From: Neckera pumila
Taxonomy: Eukaryota; Streptophyta; Bryopsida; Hypnales; Neckeraceae
Assembly: GCA_963969595.1 (NCBI GenBank)
Contig: OZ018410.1
Location: 2,790,001 to 2,854,000 of the forward strand
DNA length: 64,000 nt
Direction: 5' to 3'
Part shown: one piece after another, positions 36,851-48,169 of the stretch
Position numbering within the stretch: position 1 is the stretch's first letter
How the letters are laid out: every line of letters starts with the position of its first letter
The notes under the pieces: model-generated
Databases searched by the model: none
The model's input: only the letters and a program-made list of their open reading frames with translations
Told to the model about the DNA's origin: nothing
Position numbers and translations under genes: made by a program

Positions 36851-37479
36851 GGGGAGTGCAGGGGGCTTTACCGTGCCGTGGAGGAAGTGTGCAGGGCCTG
36901 CTGTTCCCCATTTTCATTTGAATGCTTTGCGTGCACTCCATTACAGTTGCACTTTAACTGTCTTACCGGTTCTCCTTGCACCGCTATTGGTTCTTACCTT
37001 TTGTGATTTGGTGTAAGTTTGGATGGGCAACACTTGTCGGGCTTGGATTCCACCACATCCACTCTCATGATATTCTTCTGTTTTGGACATATAAACCACC
37101 GATTCAAATGTTATTGGCGGTGGACCAAAGGAGACTTACCTTGGACAAATGTAATAAAATAGGAGGTCTTTAACCCATAAACGACGTGGACGATGTTTGA
37201 ATGGCAGAAAATCCTTGCATTCATCCATAGAATTTTGTTGTGAAAAGGGGAGTCTTCTACTATAGTTTGACATCCAATGAGTGCTTTTGCATTTTTTGAA
37301 TCCTTTGGGGCCCTATGCTTTCTATGGTGTTCTTAAGTCCAAATTTTATTTAGATTTTTAGGGTTTGTTTCAAATGTCAATTTGATGATTTGGCCGTATT
37401 GATGTAAACTATATTAACTGATATTATATATTTTAAAATTTGGGATCAATGGGCTTGGAATAGATATTGCATCCGTTAA

Positions 37480-38414
37480 CCCCTAAAGCCCTGAACATGC
37501 TTTTTTGAGAACATAGCGTTTTTGAGCAGCTCACTACGAGCGGAGTTTTTAATTTTTTTCTTTGAAATTTTCACACAACATTTTCCCGAGGAGTAGCTTT
37601 AAGGCCCAACAATTTTTATAACTTTTGACTACATGATTAAAAAGTTATTGCATGATATGTCATTTTCATTGCTTGGCGGGCAGCCTGGGCAGCAAAAAAA
37701 CTTCTTTAAAAATCACTTTTCAAGAAAATTAAAAGTTGAAATTGTTTCTTTAGATTTATATGTACACGGGAAGCTTTGAATCATTCCATTTGGATTAACA
37801 TGTCAAAAGTTATGAGGATTCTTAGTTTGAGGGTAGTTATAGAATCTAAAATCTAAAATAAACTTTGAAGTCCTATATTTAACTCAATTTTCAATATTTT
37901 TGAAAAAAAATAAAAACATTGGGTGTAGATTGTTTACTGAATCATTACAACTGTTGGGATTAACATTTTTCAATTTCATAAATAAATTCTTAACAATTTA
38001 GTGTTTTGAATCATTCTCTACCTCTTCCTACTTACTATTTTTTTCCTATATGTTGTACAATTCCAAATGATCTGAAAATTTTCAAGGAATGTAGCCAATT
38101 TGCCTTGAAGAATAAATTCAAAGAGCAACCACCATTTTGAACATTTTTTTATACAAATGTGACCTCGTGAAGGGCAGCTGCCTGTTTTTTTGCAGGGACA
38201 AAAAATAAACTGTTATCAATTCAAACGCTATTATCTTGCAATCCATATGGTGGAAAATTCTGAAATTTTTTCCACATCTTCTTAAACAAGTTTATTACAA
38301 GATCCTATGGTAACATGTGTCCAAAAATGCCTTTTTTCTATAATTGGGCACTAGTATTAGAAATGTCAGTTTTGGAGCGTTTCTGGTGAAAACATAGTCA
38401 AAAACCTTTAGGGG
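37480..38414 (-). mobile_element. TTAA-family element S2 (copy d), 935 bp, inverted
   Basis: TTAA at 37476-37479 and 38415-38418. The ends are CCCCTAAAGCCCTGAACATG and AAAACCTTTAGGGG. It aligns in reverse complement with copy c (29525-30459) along its whole length, including the aagatcctatgg core near 38298. The pair brackets the ClpC gene. Confidence 0.85.
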
Positions 38415-38551
38415 TTAAGTGGAAGGTGTGCCTTTCTTAAATCTATAAAGGCATTTTTTGCCTCTTTAGGCCCTAAGGGGTTAAGGCAATGATTTTCACA
38501 ATATCCAAAGGGATGATTTCTACAATCAAAAGTCCATCCTACAAGGGTTAA

Positions 38552-39472
38552 CCCCTCAAGGACCAAGGCCTTTTTTCTGCCAAAAAACTCTCAAAACTGC
38601 CATTTCTAGAGCAAAGAGTAAAAAAATTTGAAAAATGATTTTTTTGCACATCTAACCGTAGGATCTTATACCTAACTAGTATGAAAATGTGTGGAAAAAA
38701 TTTCAGAATTTTTGACCGCACATATTGCAAGATATCTGCGTTTTAAGTGGAAAAAACAAGATTTTCAGCACATGGCGGGACCAGATTTCTTGATTTTAAA
38801 TATTTTAAACTTAAAATTTTTTCACTACAGCGTTTTGAGCTTTAAATTTTTTTAGTGGAGAATTGAGTTGAGAGTCTAGGAAAAAAATAAAAAATAAAAA
38901 AAACTTAATTATCATTCTTTAAGAAATTGTTAAGTAGAAGTAGGTACGAGATAGAAGGAAAATCTAAAATATTCATATATTTTTGATGGAATTAAAATGC
39001 ACTAATTCCAATGGTGAGATTGTTCTAGCAAGAAAACTAAACGATCACAAAAAAAAAGAATTGAAAAATTACAAAAGTTGCATTCCGAAATGAATCCTAC
39101 AAGTTCTTTTTCTCAAGAAGATGTTCTAACTGCCCGAAAAACAAGAATGTCCATAACTTCCTCATAGCAAATCCAATTGAAATGAATCAAAGCTTTCCAG
39201 ATAGACAAAAATATAATCTATGAGAAAAAAAATATTTGAAAAAAATTTGAAAATTTTGCAAATTTTTTTTGCTGCCCTCCCTCCCCATGCGTTCCAAGAA
39301 ATGGCATAACTTCTTGCTCGAAGGTCCGATTCCAAAAAAAATTTCCCGCCACATACCTCTCTCAATTCTTCACCTTCTCAAAAAGTTTCAAAGAATGACG
39401 ACAAAATTTCAGCCCGTAGGTACCTGCCCCAAAACGCATTTGTCCCCCAAAGGGACAATGGTCCTTTAGGGG
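38552..39472 (+). mobile_element. TTAA-family element S1 (copy e), 921 bp
   Basis: The best preserved S1 copy. TTAA at 38548-38551 and 39473-39476. The left end is CCCCTCAAGGACCAAGGCC and the right end GGTCCTTTAGGGG. Just inside the right end is a small inverted motif, gtcccccaaagggac. Only about 137 bp separate it from copy d, and that spacer contains another partial end (ccctaaggggttaagg). Confidence 0.88.
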
Positions 39473-39763
39473 TTAAAAATGACCTTTATCAATTGATTTG
39501 CAAATTGAAAAGTTTGTATTTTTGGAATATTTTTTAGTAAATTTTCTTTGAAAAAAAAATGGGATTGGATTCTAATCCAAGTTGTTTCATATTTTTAGGA
39601 CCTTCATGAAATTGGTTATGAGTTTTGAAGTGGGAATCACAAAAGGCTCTAAAAATGTTTACCTCTTGATATGCTCATTGTTGGTACATTGATGAATACA
39701 AAGTACAATTGATAAACAGTGAAGGAAGCAACATATACCTCTTTGTTCAGGCAAACACTATGA

Positions 39764-39905
39764 TGTTTCAAGGCTTCCTATCTTATGCAAGGAGTTCGAA
39801 AAAGACCTCATTCAGAATGAGAGCAAGCCTAAGTTGTTTTAAGACTTCCTGTCTTATGTGCGGAAGTAAGTTTGAAGAGGACCTCAGTGTTTAAAATGAG
39901 AGTGA
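39764..39905. repeat. 71-bp imperfect tandem duplication
   Basis: Two units (cttcctatcttatgcaagga at 39774 and cttcctgtcttatgtgcgga at 39845), each followed by a related acctca...gaatgagag block. They lie in AT-rich DNA without a gene. Confidence 0.7.
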
Positions 39906-41330
39906 GTATTACATGGAATCGTAGATATAGCCAATTGCAGTGTAATTGTTGGGGGTTATTAAAACAATCCTTTTAGATTCATTTTTTTAAAATATCATGT
40001 ACGGAGTATTTTAGTAGTTAGTCTTACATACTTAGTAGTTAATTTCTGAGCGCCCCAACAACAGGATCCTGTCTCATTTGTAATTTAAGTTTGACTTTTA
40101 TAATCTTGCAAGCTGTGCGGTGGAAATGTCTAGAATTTTCCCTGAAGTTCCCTTTCCTAACCTTCTTGCAATCCCAACGGTCACATCTCTTGGATCTTAT
40201 TTTTTAGTTGGTGGGGTCAAGTTGAAGAGGCAATTTTGGCTTGCTAAGAAATTTGAGCTGGGCGCTCAAGGGTTAAGATCGCAGTCACTTAAAACCAAAG
40301 TATTTGAATTAAAGATAGTAAGATCACTTTTTTAAATCATAATAAGTAATTATAACTCTTCATACATGTCTAAATCATTAATTTCTTGTTGAGCACACTT
40401 ACTTCTTTTCATTGATAAATTACAGATATAATAGTTTTCTTGACTCTTCTTCAATGTACATCATTAGACGATGTGTACTTTTTGAAACATCATCGTCTAT
40501 CCAATGGATAGTTGAAAATTTAGAAACAAAATTTTAGTAAAGCAATGTAACAATCTTGGACCTCAATGGCAGGGACTCCTTTGAATCCCTTGATGCATTG
40601 CATTCTTCTATAATTGTTAAAAACAATTGAAATTTATTAAAATATGAAATTGAAGCTTGCCTGAAAATCCTTGAACATTGTAAATAGAAGTGTTTCATCG
40701 ATTGTTCTAATTTTAGACACATTCAATGTTTGTGAAAATGGAAAATAATTGATATAAATACATACATTTTGAGCTCTAGGAACAACCTTTTGGGGGTACA
40801 AGAGGTCCTAATTGAATTTGGCAAGAGGTTTCAAATAATTCTAATTCAGTTCCTTAGAAGTGTCACTCTTCTAGTTTGCAAAGTAACTTAGATGGCTATC
40901 AAAGTACACGCTTGATTTAATTTGGACGTAGTACTTATTTCTCAAGTTTTAATTTTAACTTCAATTTTAACTTAAAAAAACATTGATCTTTGTACAGAAG
41001 AAGTAGAATTTTAACAAAAAATTTAATGTGCCAAAAAAATAGAATCTTACATGCAAATTCAATATTAACAGCCTCTTTTTGAAAGTAATAGAGTACTATA
41101 GAATATAGCATGACAACGCTACTTGTAATAGATTCCTTTATTAGTCAAAAGCGAAACAATGCTTGTAAACAATTAGTGATGCTCAACAAAATATTTACAC
41201 TTATACTTGTGTATGCATTAACAACGCATAGGTTAGTATTTTTCCATAAGAAAACAACTATTTGATTTCATTAAACACTATTTCCTTAAGATAGGTTGTT
41301 TGTTTGTTTTGCTTTGTTTGTTATGCCTAG
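39906..41330. other. AT-rich intergenic stretch, no gene seen
   Basis: Short ORFs only, no domains. It holds one GTACGGAGTA motif near 40000. Confidence 0.5.
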
Positions 41331-42290
41331 ACCATGCATCCCTCGTTTGCATGCTTGGTTATGTCAAAAAGCTCTCGGTGAGGAGGGGTGCATGGGCTTT
41401 GTTTCATGGCGTTTAGACCTATAGCCAATTTCGTTAAAATGGAGGTATTTTTAGTGCCATATTTTCCTTGTGCCATATTCCTTTGTGCCATATTTTTAAA
41501 CCGCCCGCTCTGAACATCTAGAACAAATATAGATTCCAGACATCTAAGACTGTTGTAGATTTCAGACATTTAGGAACTATATAGATTTTAGACCAACCGT
41601 TCTAAAAAATCTAGGATTAGTATAGATTTTAGATATCTAAGACAAGTATAGATTTCAGAATGGCTGTTCTAAATTGAAATAACATGCCATGAAAATAGAA
41701 TGCCACCATTTTAATGAAATTCATTGTACCTACAATGTAAAAATGATGGATTTTTGAATTATTTTTTAATCTTAAATTATCCTAAATTATGGATTGTTTG
41801 GATTGTGCGTCTTCCAGTTGTGTGCTTAGCACCGTCGGAAAGCCCTGGGCAAGAAGGGTTGCACATGTTTTGTGGTGTTTGGACCTATGATGTGAAATTT
41901 ATTCAATTTTGAATTTTTTATGAATTAAAAAACTAAAAAGTAACTTTTATTTTTATTTCAGTTGTGGCAATGGCACAAGACTAGTCCATACCTTAAATTA
42001 GGTTGTTTGTTTATTTGTTTGTTTGTTTGTTTGTTTGTTTGTTTGTTTGTTTGTTTGTTTGTTTGTTTGTTTGTTTTGTTTGTTACGTTGAGATGTACTG
42101 GACCATGCATCTTTCGGTCGCATTCTTGGTATTGATGAAAAGCCGTCGACAAGGAAGGATGCACGGGCTTTAATTTATGGCATTTGAACCTATGGTGTGA
42201 AAGTTATTGAATTTCAGAGTTTTTATTTATGATTAAAAAGTTAAAAAAATACTTCTACTTTTACTTCGGATGTGGCAATGGCACATGACA
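41331..42290. repeat. Local direct repeats with a TTTG microsatellite
   Basis: A block with ggtgcacgggctttg, a gcgtttggacctatggtg-like part and a tgtggcaatggcac end recurs at about 41375-41425, 41815-41985 and 42100-42290, with a relative at 47975-48105. A TTTG/GTTT tetranucleotide run covers about 42002-42083. Short-period tgccatatt repeats (41457-41492) and tatagattYcagacatctaa repeats (41514-41660) lie alongside. No gene is seen; ORFs here are repeat-derived. Confidence 0.7.
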
Positions 42291-42384
42291 CATTAGTTAT
42301 CTTAGTATTGGTTTATATTCAGCACACATATATATTATATATAAAATAATTTCTATACAAAATAGTGAAATTGGGTTGCCTTAA

Positions 42385-43203
42385 CAACTAAAGGCCCAAA
42401 GTCCCCTCGGAAGACACTTGGGATTTTGGGTAGGCTCGTGTGACCCGAAATTTTGGCCTGATTTTTTGAAACTTTTTGAAGATAGGGAATCACATTAGCT
42501 TTCTAGAAACATAAAGTTTTTTTCAACTGGTGCCCGGGAGCAAAAGTTATGCTACCCAAAGTCAAAAAAGCAACTCGCTAGGTAGAAAAAAACCCTGTAA
42601 AAAATTGTATTTTTTTTTCTCAAATATCATGTTTTTGTCTACATTTGAAGCTTTGGTTCATTTAATTTGGACTCAGAATGAGAAAGTTATAGACTATCTT
42701 GTTTTTTGGGCAATCTAAGCATATTCTTCAAAAAACAATCACATCGTTGAAATTATGGGTTTTAATTCCACCTAAGAGCTATTAACAATTTAGTGTTCAT
42801 TCAATTTTGGATCTACTTCTACTAAACAATTTTTTTATATGTGAAAATCAAGTTTTGACATTCTAAATTTTTTTTCCCAACTCTCAACTCAAATGCTCAA
42901 CATAAATTTTTTTAACCCAATGGTGTGTAGTGCAAAAAAAATCTACAAATGGATGTCAAAGTCATCTGAAATTCCAAGCCACAGCTCAAAAAAACTTCTT
43001 TTTCCAACTTCAAATGCTAATATCTTCCAATCCATACGGTGAAACTTCATGAATTTCTTACGACATAATCTAAGACAAGTGAAGTACTAGATGTGATGGT
43101 TAGATTCTAAAAAAAAGTATGTTCTAGGTTTGGGGAGTAATTACAGCAGAATTGACAGTTTTCAACGGTTTCAGAGCCAAAAAATGCCTTGGGCCTTTCA
43201 GGG
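42385..43203 (-). mobile_element. TTAA-family element S1 (copy f), 819 bp, inverted
   Basis: TTAA at 42381-42384 and 43204-43207. The ends are CAACTAAAGGCCCAAAGTCC and GGGCCTTTCAGGG, both mutated from the consensus. The interior matches the reverse complement of copy e with deletions. Both flanks carry a ggttgcctt motif, so it sits inside or beside an older repeat. Confidence 0.75.
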
Positions 43204-43209
43204 TTAACA

Positions 43210-43730
43210 ATTAGGTTGCCTTCATTGAGAGATATTAGCTCATGAGCCACTATTTTGTATATGTGAAGAAGGGCTTCATTGAAATTTGAGATGTTGCATT
43301 TTTATGGGCCCGTTGGAAACATAGATGTTCCCAATATTGGAAACATTGACGCCCATCAGGGAATGCCAGGAACAAGCGTAGACATCGATTTAGGATTGTT
43401 GGTTTCTGACAAAATTGTGTGCGCACTCTGTCTGAACTTGAAACTTGAAACGGTGAACTCGAAGGGAGATATATACTCATGAATCACTTCATCTAAGAAT
43501 TGATTTGTTTGTCAGGAATTGATTTGTTCATCAGGAATGGCTTCATCTGAATTCACAAGCTAGAAAACCATGCTAGATGTCTCTTCCATTGAAGGAGAAC
43601 CCCCCTCCTCTGGGTTGCAATCGATCTTGTAAATTTACTCAATGCTATGGTTTAAACATGGATGCCTGCTTGCAAATTATGAGCATTCAAGAATTGAGTT
43701 GATTTTCAAATCCATTATGGCTTGTTGAAT
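43210..43730. other. Stretch with a 67-codon open frame, nature unclear
   Basis: 43279-43482 on the plus strand is open for 67 codons and less AT-rich than its surroundings (a short GNIDVPNIGNIDA repeat-like segment). No family is recognised. It could be part of the captured-fragment region that follows or an unrelated remnant. Confidence 0.25.
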
Positions 43731-43734
43731 CCTT

Positions 43735-43890
43735 CAAATTCACTTGGACTGTTCTAGCCAACCTATACCCCAGCAACATGTATTGTTGGATTATCAGCAA
43801 ATACAAAATTCAAATGAAATGAAGCCAGCTCAGTGTAAGTTTTATGAAAGCTCCTTGAAGAGAGAAAGTAGCACTCATATCCACCCCATT
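43735..43890 (-). pseudogene. Possible copia-type gag/protease fragment
   Basis: One minus-strand frame, open for about 39 codons, reads ...FHKTYTELASFHLNFVFADNPTIHVAGV before a stop. This resembles the segment after the protease active site in copia polyproteins (SF..YTEL...DN.T..V.GVG). The active-site Asp-Ser-Gly itself is not visible. It is short and uncertain. Confidence 0.3.
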
Positions 43891-44027
43891 TATGCCTGCA
43901 CAAAATTTCCAAAATGAACAACATTAGGACCATTGACTAGTAGCAAGTAAATCCATCATGACTATGTTTGAAGTAGACCAATCTTTCAAAATGGCAACAC
44001 GAATAGTAGTTGAAATAAGTAAAAGAT

Positions 44028-44749
44028 TCAAACCTTGTTAGCAATATTGTTGGAAAGCCAGTCAAGCCCTTCATAGAGACCCCCTGCAGAGGTAACACAA
44101 GTACTCTGGATGTACCTGAAAAGAAGAAAAGTAACACAAATATGTTTAATGTGTAAAATAGAACCTCAAATTCCGGAAAGAGGATAGTCAAAAGCTCACA
44201 TATAGAACAATATCATGCAAAATAGAGAACAATGTTTACAAGTGGCGTTGACAAAGCGAGTGGAGACCAAGCTTATCCATGATATCAACAGCATTCATTG
44301 CATTTGGCAAATCCTATTTGCTGTCAAACACTAGTAGGATAGCATCCCGCAGCTCATCCTTCATAACAAGAAAAATTGGTTACAATACGTATCAAAAACA
44401 ATCTATAACCAAGGGATCCTTGATCCTAGATTAACTAAGCAGGCAACCAAAATTTGAGTTTAAAACTAAGGCGATACCATTCGAAAAAGAAAACTAATGT
44501 GAGAAACTTAATCTCCATTTTTCAAGGAATATGACAAGGAATGAATCTTCCATTTATCAAGACAAACATTTGAATATTATTGAGACACAATTAGAATCAT
44601 GAGGCACATCAGATAAATTCAATAGATACCACATTCAGCATCCAATGCAGCTCATCTTTCGCCTTTACAACATGATCTCTATCATTACTATCCACCACAA
44701 AGATGAGACTCTAGATTTACTAGAAGTAATGCCTCCACAGTGGCCGAAT
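44028..44749 (-). pseudogene. ARF-type small GTPase fragment, three exons, broken
   Basis: Encodes the C-terminal half of an ADP-ribosylation factor. Exons are 44749-44630 (IRPLWRHYF...[11 protein letters not shown]), 44358-44240 (DELRDAILLVF...DLPNAMNAVDIMDKLGLHSL) and 44115-44028 ([20 protein letters not shown], then TGA). Introns are GT-AG and phases agree. The first exon has three stops in the stretch that is normally FQNTQG. The second has TAG in place of the Gln of the NKQD guanine-binding motif. The ARF N-terminal half with its P-loop is not found upstream, where other gene fragments lie instead. It is therefore an intron-containing truncated copy, not a retrocopy, and cannot make a GTPase. 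Confidence 0.9.
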
Positions 44750-44959
44750 CTGAATACACCTGAAAATGCAGAATATATGAAAAAGGATGAATAACTTATA
44801 AGCCTGCTTGAATTACTACCAAGCAGTGACGACTTCCATGATTCATGAATTAACATATGATTCCAAGATGCAAGGGTTAATGAATTGAACTAAACCCCTA
44901 AACTGGTATGTGATAACATATTCTGCACTAAAAAGCGTAAACAAAGAAATGGCTCTTAC

Positions 44960-45400
44960 TCGCAATTTTTTGATATTGTAACTTTGGCTACATTGTTAGG
45001 TCCTTGAAGTCCCATGGCTTGAGAAGCGCCACTGCTTATGACAATTCCATGACTGCTTGTTGCAGTTTGCAGCACCTACTCAACAAGCATACCATCAAAT
45101 CAGCCTTACAGAAGCAGTAGGTAAAAAAACCCATTCAAAACACAATAGTGATATGCATTTGTCCATTTTCAGCCAAAACCATTAACTTATGATAATTCAT
45201 ACAAGACCAAAGATGATTATCATATGCAGCATTCCTCTTTGGTGATTGTTTCAGAACACACTATCCCAATCTTTAAGAGATGGACAAAGGAGAGAAAACA
45301 CTTGGAACAAGAGATTTACCTGAGCGTTTGCAAAAAGCTCTTTCCAAACCTTGGCGTCAAATAAGGCACGTCCATATGTAATCTCAAAAAATACACCTCT
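44960..45400 (-). pseudogene. Probable RNase P/MRP subunit p30 (RPP30) fragment, two exons
   Basis: Two exons that join in frame: 45400-45320 (RGVFFEITYGRALFDAKVWK, then ELFANAQ) and 45075-44960 (VLQTATSSHGIVISSGASQA, then MGLQGPNNVAK). The acceptors are TTTTGCAG and GAGTAG and the donors GTAAAT and GTAAGA. The phrases resemble the C-terminal half of the RPP30 barrel in eukaryotes (FEI.Y..A...., IN.SSGA....LRGP.DVAN). There is no premature stop in the 65 codons, but the N-terminal half is missing and neighbouring exons belong to other genes. The family call rests on motif memory and could be wrong; that these are exons is more secure. Confidence 0.5.
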
Positions 45401-45571
45401 CTGCAAAACCACGAGATGGCACATATGATGTAGCCAATGACCTAATGTCTAGATTTGGACCCAATGAAACACTTTGAGTTATAAGTTGGAAGGAAATAGT
45501 GTATAACAAGGCAATTCATGACAACCACAAAGGCTTGCACATCAACACAAAGGAATCTAAAGGCCCGGTAC

Positions 45572-45659
45572 CTGCAATACCTTCCATCACAGTCCCAAAA
45601 GATCTGAAGGCATCTGTCAACGTGTTCTTGTCCGTTCCCCAGGCAAGACCTAAATGTAG
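45572..45659 (-). pseudogene. RRM exon fragment (glycine-rich RNA-binding type)
   Basis: About 29 codons read LHLGLAWGTDKNTLTDAFRS then FGTVMEGIA, closely resembling the first half of the RRM in plant glycine-rich RNA-binding proteins (LFVGGLSWGTDDQSLREAF). It ends at a good donor (GCAG followed by GTACCGG at 45571). The 5' part is cut off where a 229-bp MITE begins at 45657. The rest of the RRM (RNP1, GFGFV) is not found downstream. Confidence 0.65.
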
Positions 45660-45885
45660 GGGAGGCAACCCATTCTCGATCATTTAAGGAATTAAAGAAT
45701 CTGGATTTCATGGATTCATAGCAACTTTATTTTGATATCAAAATATTCAAAAACTCTAGGAAGGGTCCAAACACTATTGCTACACACAAGAAAAATTTCC
45801 ACCAAAGAAACCGTCCTCTTACATGCCTGTAATTCCTGAAGTGATCAAAAAGGGGTCGTCCATCGGGAATGGGTTGCCTCTCCTA
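45657..45885. mobile_element. 229-bp MITE with 24-bp inverted repeats
   Basis: The left end TAGGGGAGGCAACCCATTC... and the right end, read inverted, TAGGAGAGGCAACCCATTC... agree at about 22 of 24 bases. The GGCAACCCATT core is shared with the element ends at 51346 and 51734, so it may belong to the same family. It abuts the RRM exon fragment. Confidence 0.7.
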
Positions 45886-46105
45886 CCAACAGTCAATGCG
45901 TTAGCCATCAATTCCATTCACTTGCCTAACAAATTTGCCAAAAATAATGTTAACTGAAAAAGGAAATCCACATTAACAGTAATGCCATGAGTGTTCAAAT
46001 GGTATGAAACGCCAAAATATTGACGCAGTAAAGGACAAAATGAAGTTCTTTGCAAGCAGTCATAACTCTTGATCGACAGAAAGGCAACACAGAATTTTAT
46101 TTTAA

Positions 46106-46734
46106 ATGCCCAAGGCACCAAATTTTGGTGTTGACAATACTTTGAAGTTAAATAAAACCTAACCAAAATGCTATTTTTTGTAATTCATATTTTGTAAAAC
46201 TCTTTTTGAAGTCTAGTTTTAGCATCAAAAATCGGATTTTGAAAATGATTGATTACGATTTTTCTATTCAAGATTTTGTGCAAGGATACCCATTGCAATC
46301 TTGACTTTCCATAGTGTTATGGGTTCTTGAAAATGAGCCTCAAATACACTAGATCTTGGAGCAAAAATCACATTAGAAATTCATTTAAAAAATTGTAGAG
46401 TAGCTTTTGAGAAGCTATAAATTGATTAGGATTATGCATGTTAGGCCCTTCAACCTCATATTTTTTTTGGTGACCAATTTTTTAGATGTAATACTCAAAA
46501 AGAGAATTGAAAATTTTTCATATTTTTAACACTCTCATGGTCAAACATTATAATCTTTTTATTCAAAAGTGATATTCTTGTGTTTTCTTTTTCTATGTGA
46601 TCTCTAACATGTCTAGTTTGAAGTTGTGCGGTTACAATTCAAAAAAAATTGGCCCAACTTATCAAAATGTTGGCATTTTGTTCAAATTAGAGCAAATTCC
46701 TAGAGGCTCAAAATAGGCCTTGGGCATTTAGGGG
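46106..46734. mobile_element. TTAA-family element (copy k), 629 bp
   Basis: TTAA at 46102-46105 and 46735-46738. The right end GGCCTTGGGCATTTAGGGG is intact. The left end reads ATGCCCAAGGCACC, that is, the same end without its first CCCCTA bases. It ends 14 bp before copy g begins and resembles the nested element at 5950-6937 in its terminus. No ORF of note. Confidence 0.6.
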
Positions 46735-46748
46735 TTAACATACCTTAA

Positions 46749-47624
46749 CCTTTAAAGTCCCATTGTCCCCTCGGGGGACAAATCAGATTCCTGTGACCTC
46801 CATTTTTAGTGAAACTTTTTGAAACTTTTCCATAAGATAGAAAAATTGATTAGCTTTGTGCAAATATAATTTTTATTCAATTGGTGCCCAAGTTATACCA
46901 CGAAAAGCCTCAAACTGAACTCGGCGGGCAACACAAAATAATTTGCAAAAAGTCAAAATAAATATTTAATTTTTTTTTCTCTGAAATTTAATATTTTTGT
47001 CTACATGTGAAGCTTTGATTCATTTTATTTGGACTAATAATGAGAAAATTAAAGACAATCTTGTTTTTCGGGCAATCTAAGCATCTTCTTGAAAAAATAA
47101 CTTGTAACATTCATTTTTGAATGCAATTTTTACAATTTTTTACAGTATTTTTTTTGAATGTTGTATTTGCTTGCTAAAACAATCTCACCATTGGGATTAT
47201 TGTGTTTCAATCCCATTTAAGAGCTATTAACAATTTATAATTTTTTTCAATCTTGGACCTACTTCTATTTAACAATTTTTTAAAGAATGAAATTCAAGTG
47301 CTTTTTTTGAATTTTTTTTCTAGACTTTCAACTCAGATCTTCAACATAAAAAAATTTTAATTTCAAAGTCTGTAATGCAAAAAATTTCCACGAATGGTGG
47401 TCGAAGTTATCTGAAATTGCAGGCCAATGTTCAAAAAGACTTTCTTTTTCAACTTTGAATGCTAATATCTTCTAATCTATACGGTCAAACTTCATGAAAT
47501 ATTTAGCACATGATCTTAGACAAGTGAAGTACAAGATCCTACAGTTAGATTCTAAAAAAATCTTTTTTTTTTGTGTTCTTGGATGAAGGCAACCAAAATG
47601 GCAATTTTGAGTGGACTTTAGGGG
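46749..47624 (-). mobile_element. TTAA-family element S1 (copy g), 876 bp, inverted
   Basis: TTAA at 46745-46748 and 47625-47628. The ends are CCTTTAAAGTCCCATTGTCC and GAGTGGACTTTAGGGG. It aligns with copy f in the same orientation and with copy e in reverse. No coding capacity. Confidence 0.8.
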
Positions 47625-47628
47625 TTAA

Positions 47629-48120
47629 ACGCCTACAATACTTATACAACAAAAAACTCTTATGCAAGTCTTTGCCCGATCAGGTGGACAAAACACCAGC
47701 ACAACAAACCCCGATCAAGTAACCATCCAGCGCGAACATTTCTTGAGAAATTTGTACCTCAATTCCAAACCAGACAACGAGCATATCCCACTAAAATTGA
47801 ATTCTTTCAATCAGAGGCTAACAGCACATTGCAAGCAAAAAGAAACCCTAAGCCCTAACCCTAGAACTCAGAGATAACAACTTGTCTACATATATAGACT
47901 TTTTTTCGGAACCAAAACCCCTCCAAAAGTAGGGTTTAAGTGCAAAACCCAAAGAATCGGCCATAGTTCTCTTTGCCAAGGAGAGGTGCACGGGTTTGGT
48001 TTTGTGGTGTTTGGACTTACTGCAAAAGTTATTGAATTTCAAAGTTATTTTTGAAACTTAAAACCACTTTTACTTTTTATTTTGACTGTGGCAACACTAG
48101 TAAACTATGAATTTTCAAAA
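47629..48120. other. Intergenic stretch with telobox-like motifs and a dispersed repeat
   Basis: 47845-47872 holds AAACCCTAAGCCCTAACCC, like a plant promoter telobox cluster or an interstitial telomere-like remnant. 47975-48105 is a copy of the repeat at 41815-41985. No gene is recognised; the 71-codon frame at 47662-47877 has no motif. Confidence 0.4.
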
Positions 48121-48138
48121 GATCTAATTATAAATTTT

Positions 48139-48151
48139 TTCTATAAATTTA
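48139..48151 (+). promoter_or_regulatory. Candidate TATA box of the 71-aa membrane-protein gene
   Basis: TCTATAAATTTAT at the AT-to-GC transition, about 450 bp before the inferred first-exon donor at 48595. A start near 48175 would fit the usual spacing. Positional inference only. Confidence 0.35.
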
Positions 48152-48169
48152 TCTAGACCCGGCAAGTAA

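Noticed and set aside
38552..39472. Protein-coding interpretation of the conserved TTAA elements
   Set aside because: Frames in the S1 and S2 copies are short, differ between copies and hold no transposase motif. The conservation is that of a non-autonomous repeat.
42001..42164. Frame coding for a run of Asn/Lys/Gln/Thr
   Set aside because: It is only the TTTG microsatellite read in translation.
44665..44856. 63-codon minus frame
   Set aside because: It is an off-frame reading across the ARF exon and its upstream intron; the ARF frame itself is interrupted.
47845..47875. Interstitial telomere
   Set aside because: Only about three degenerate AAACCCTA-type units are present, as in ordinary plant promoters or leaders.
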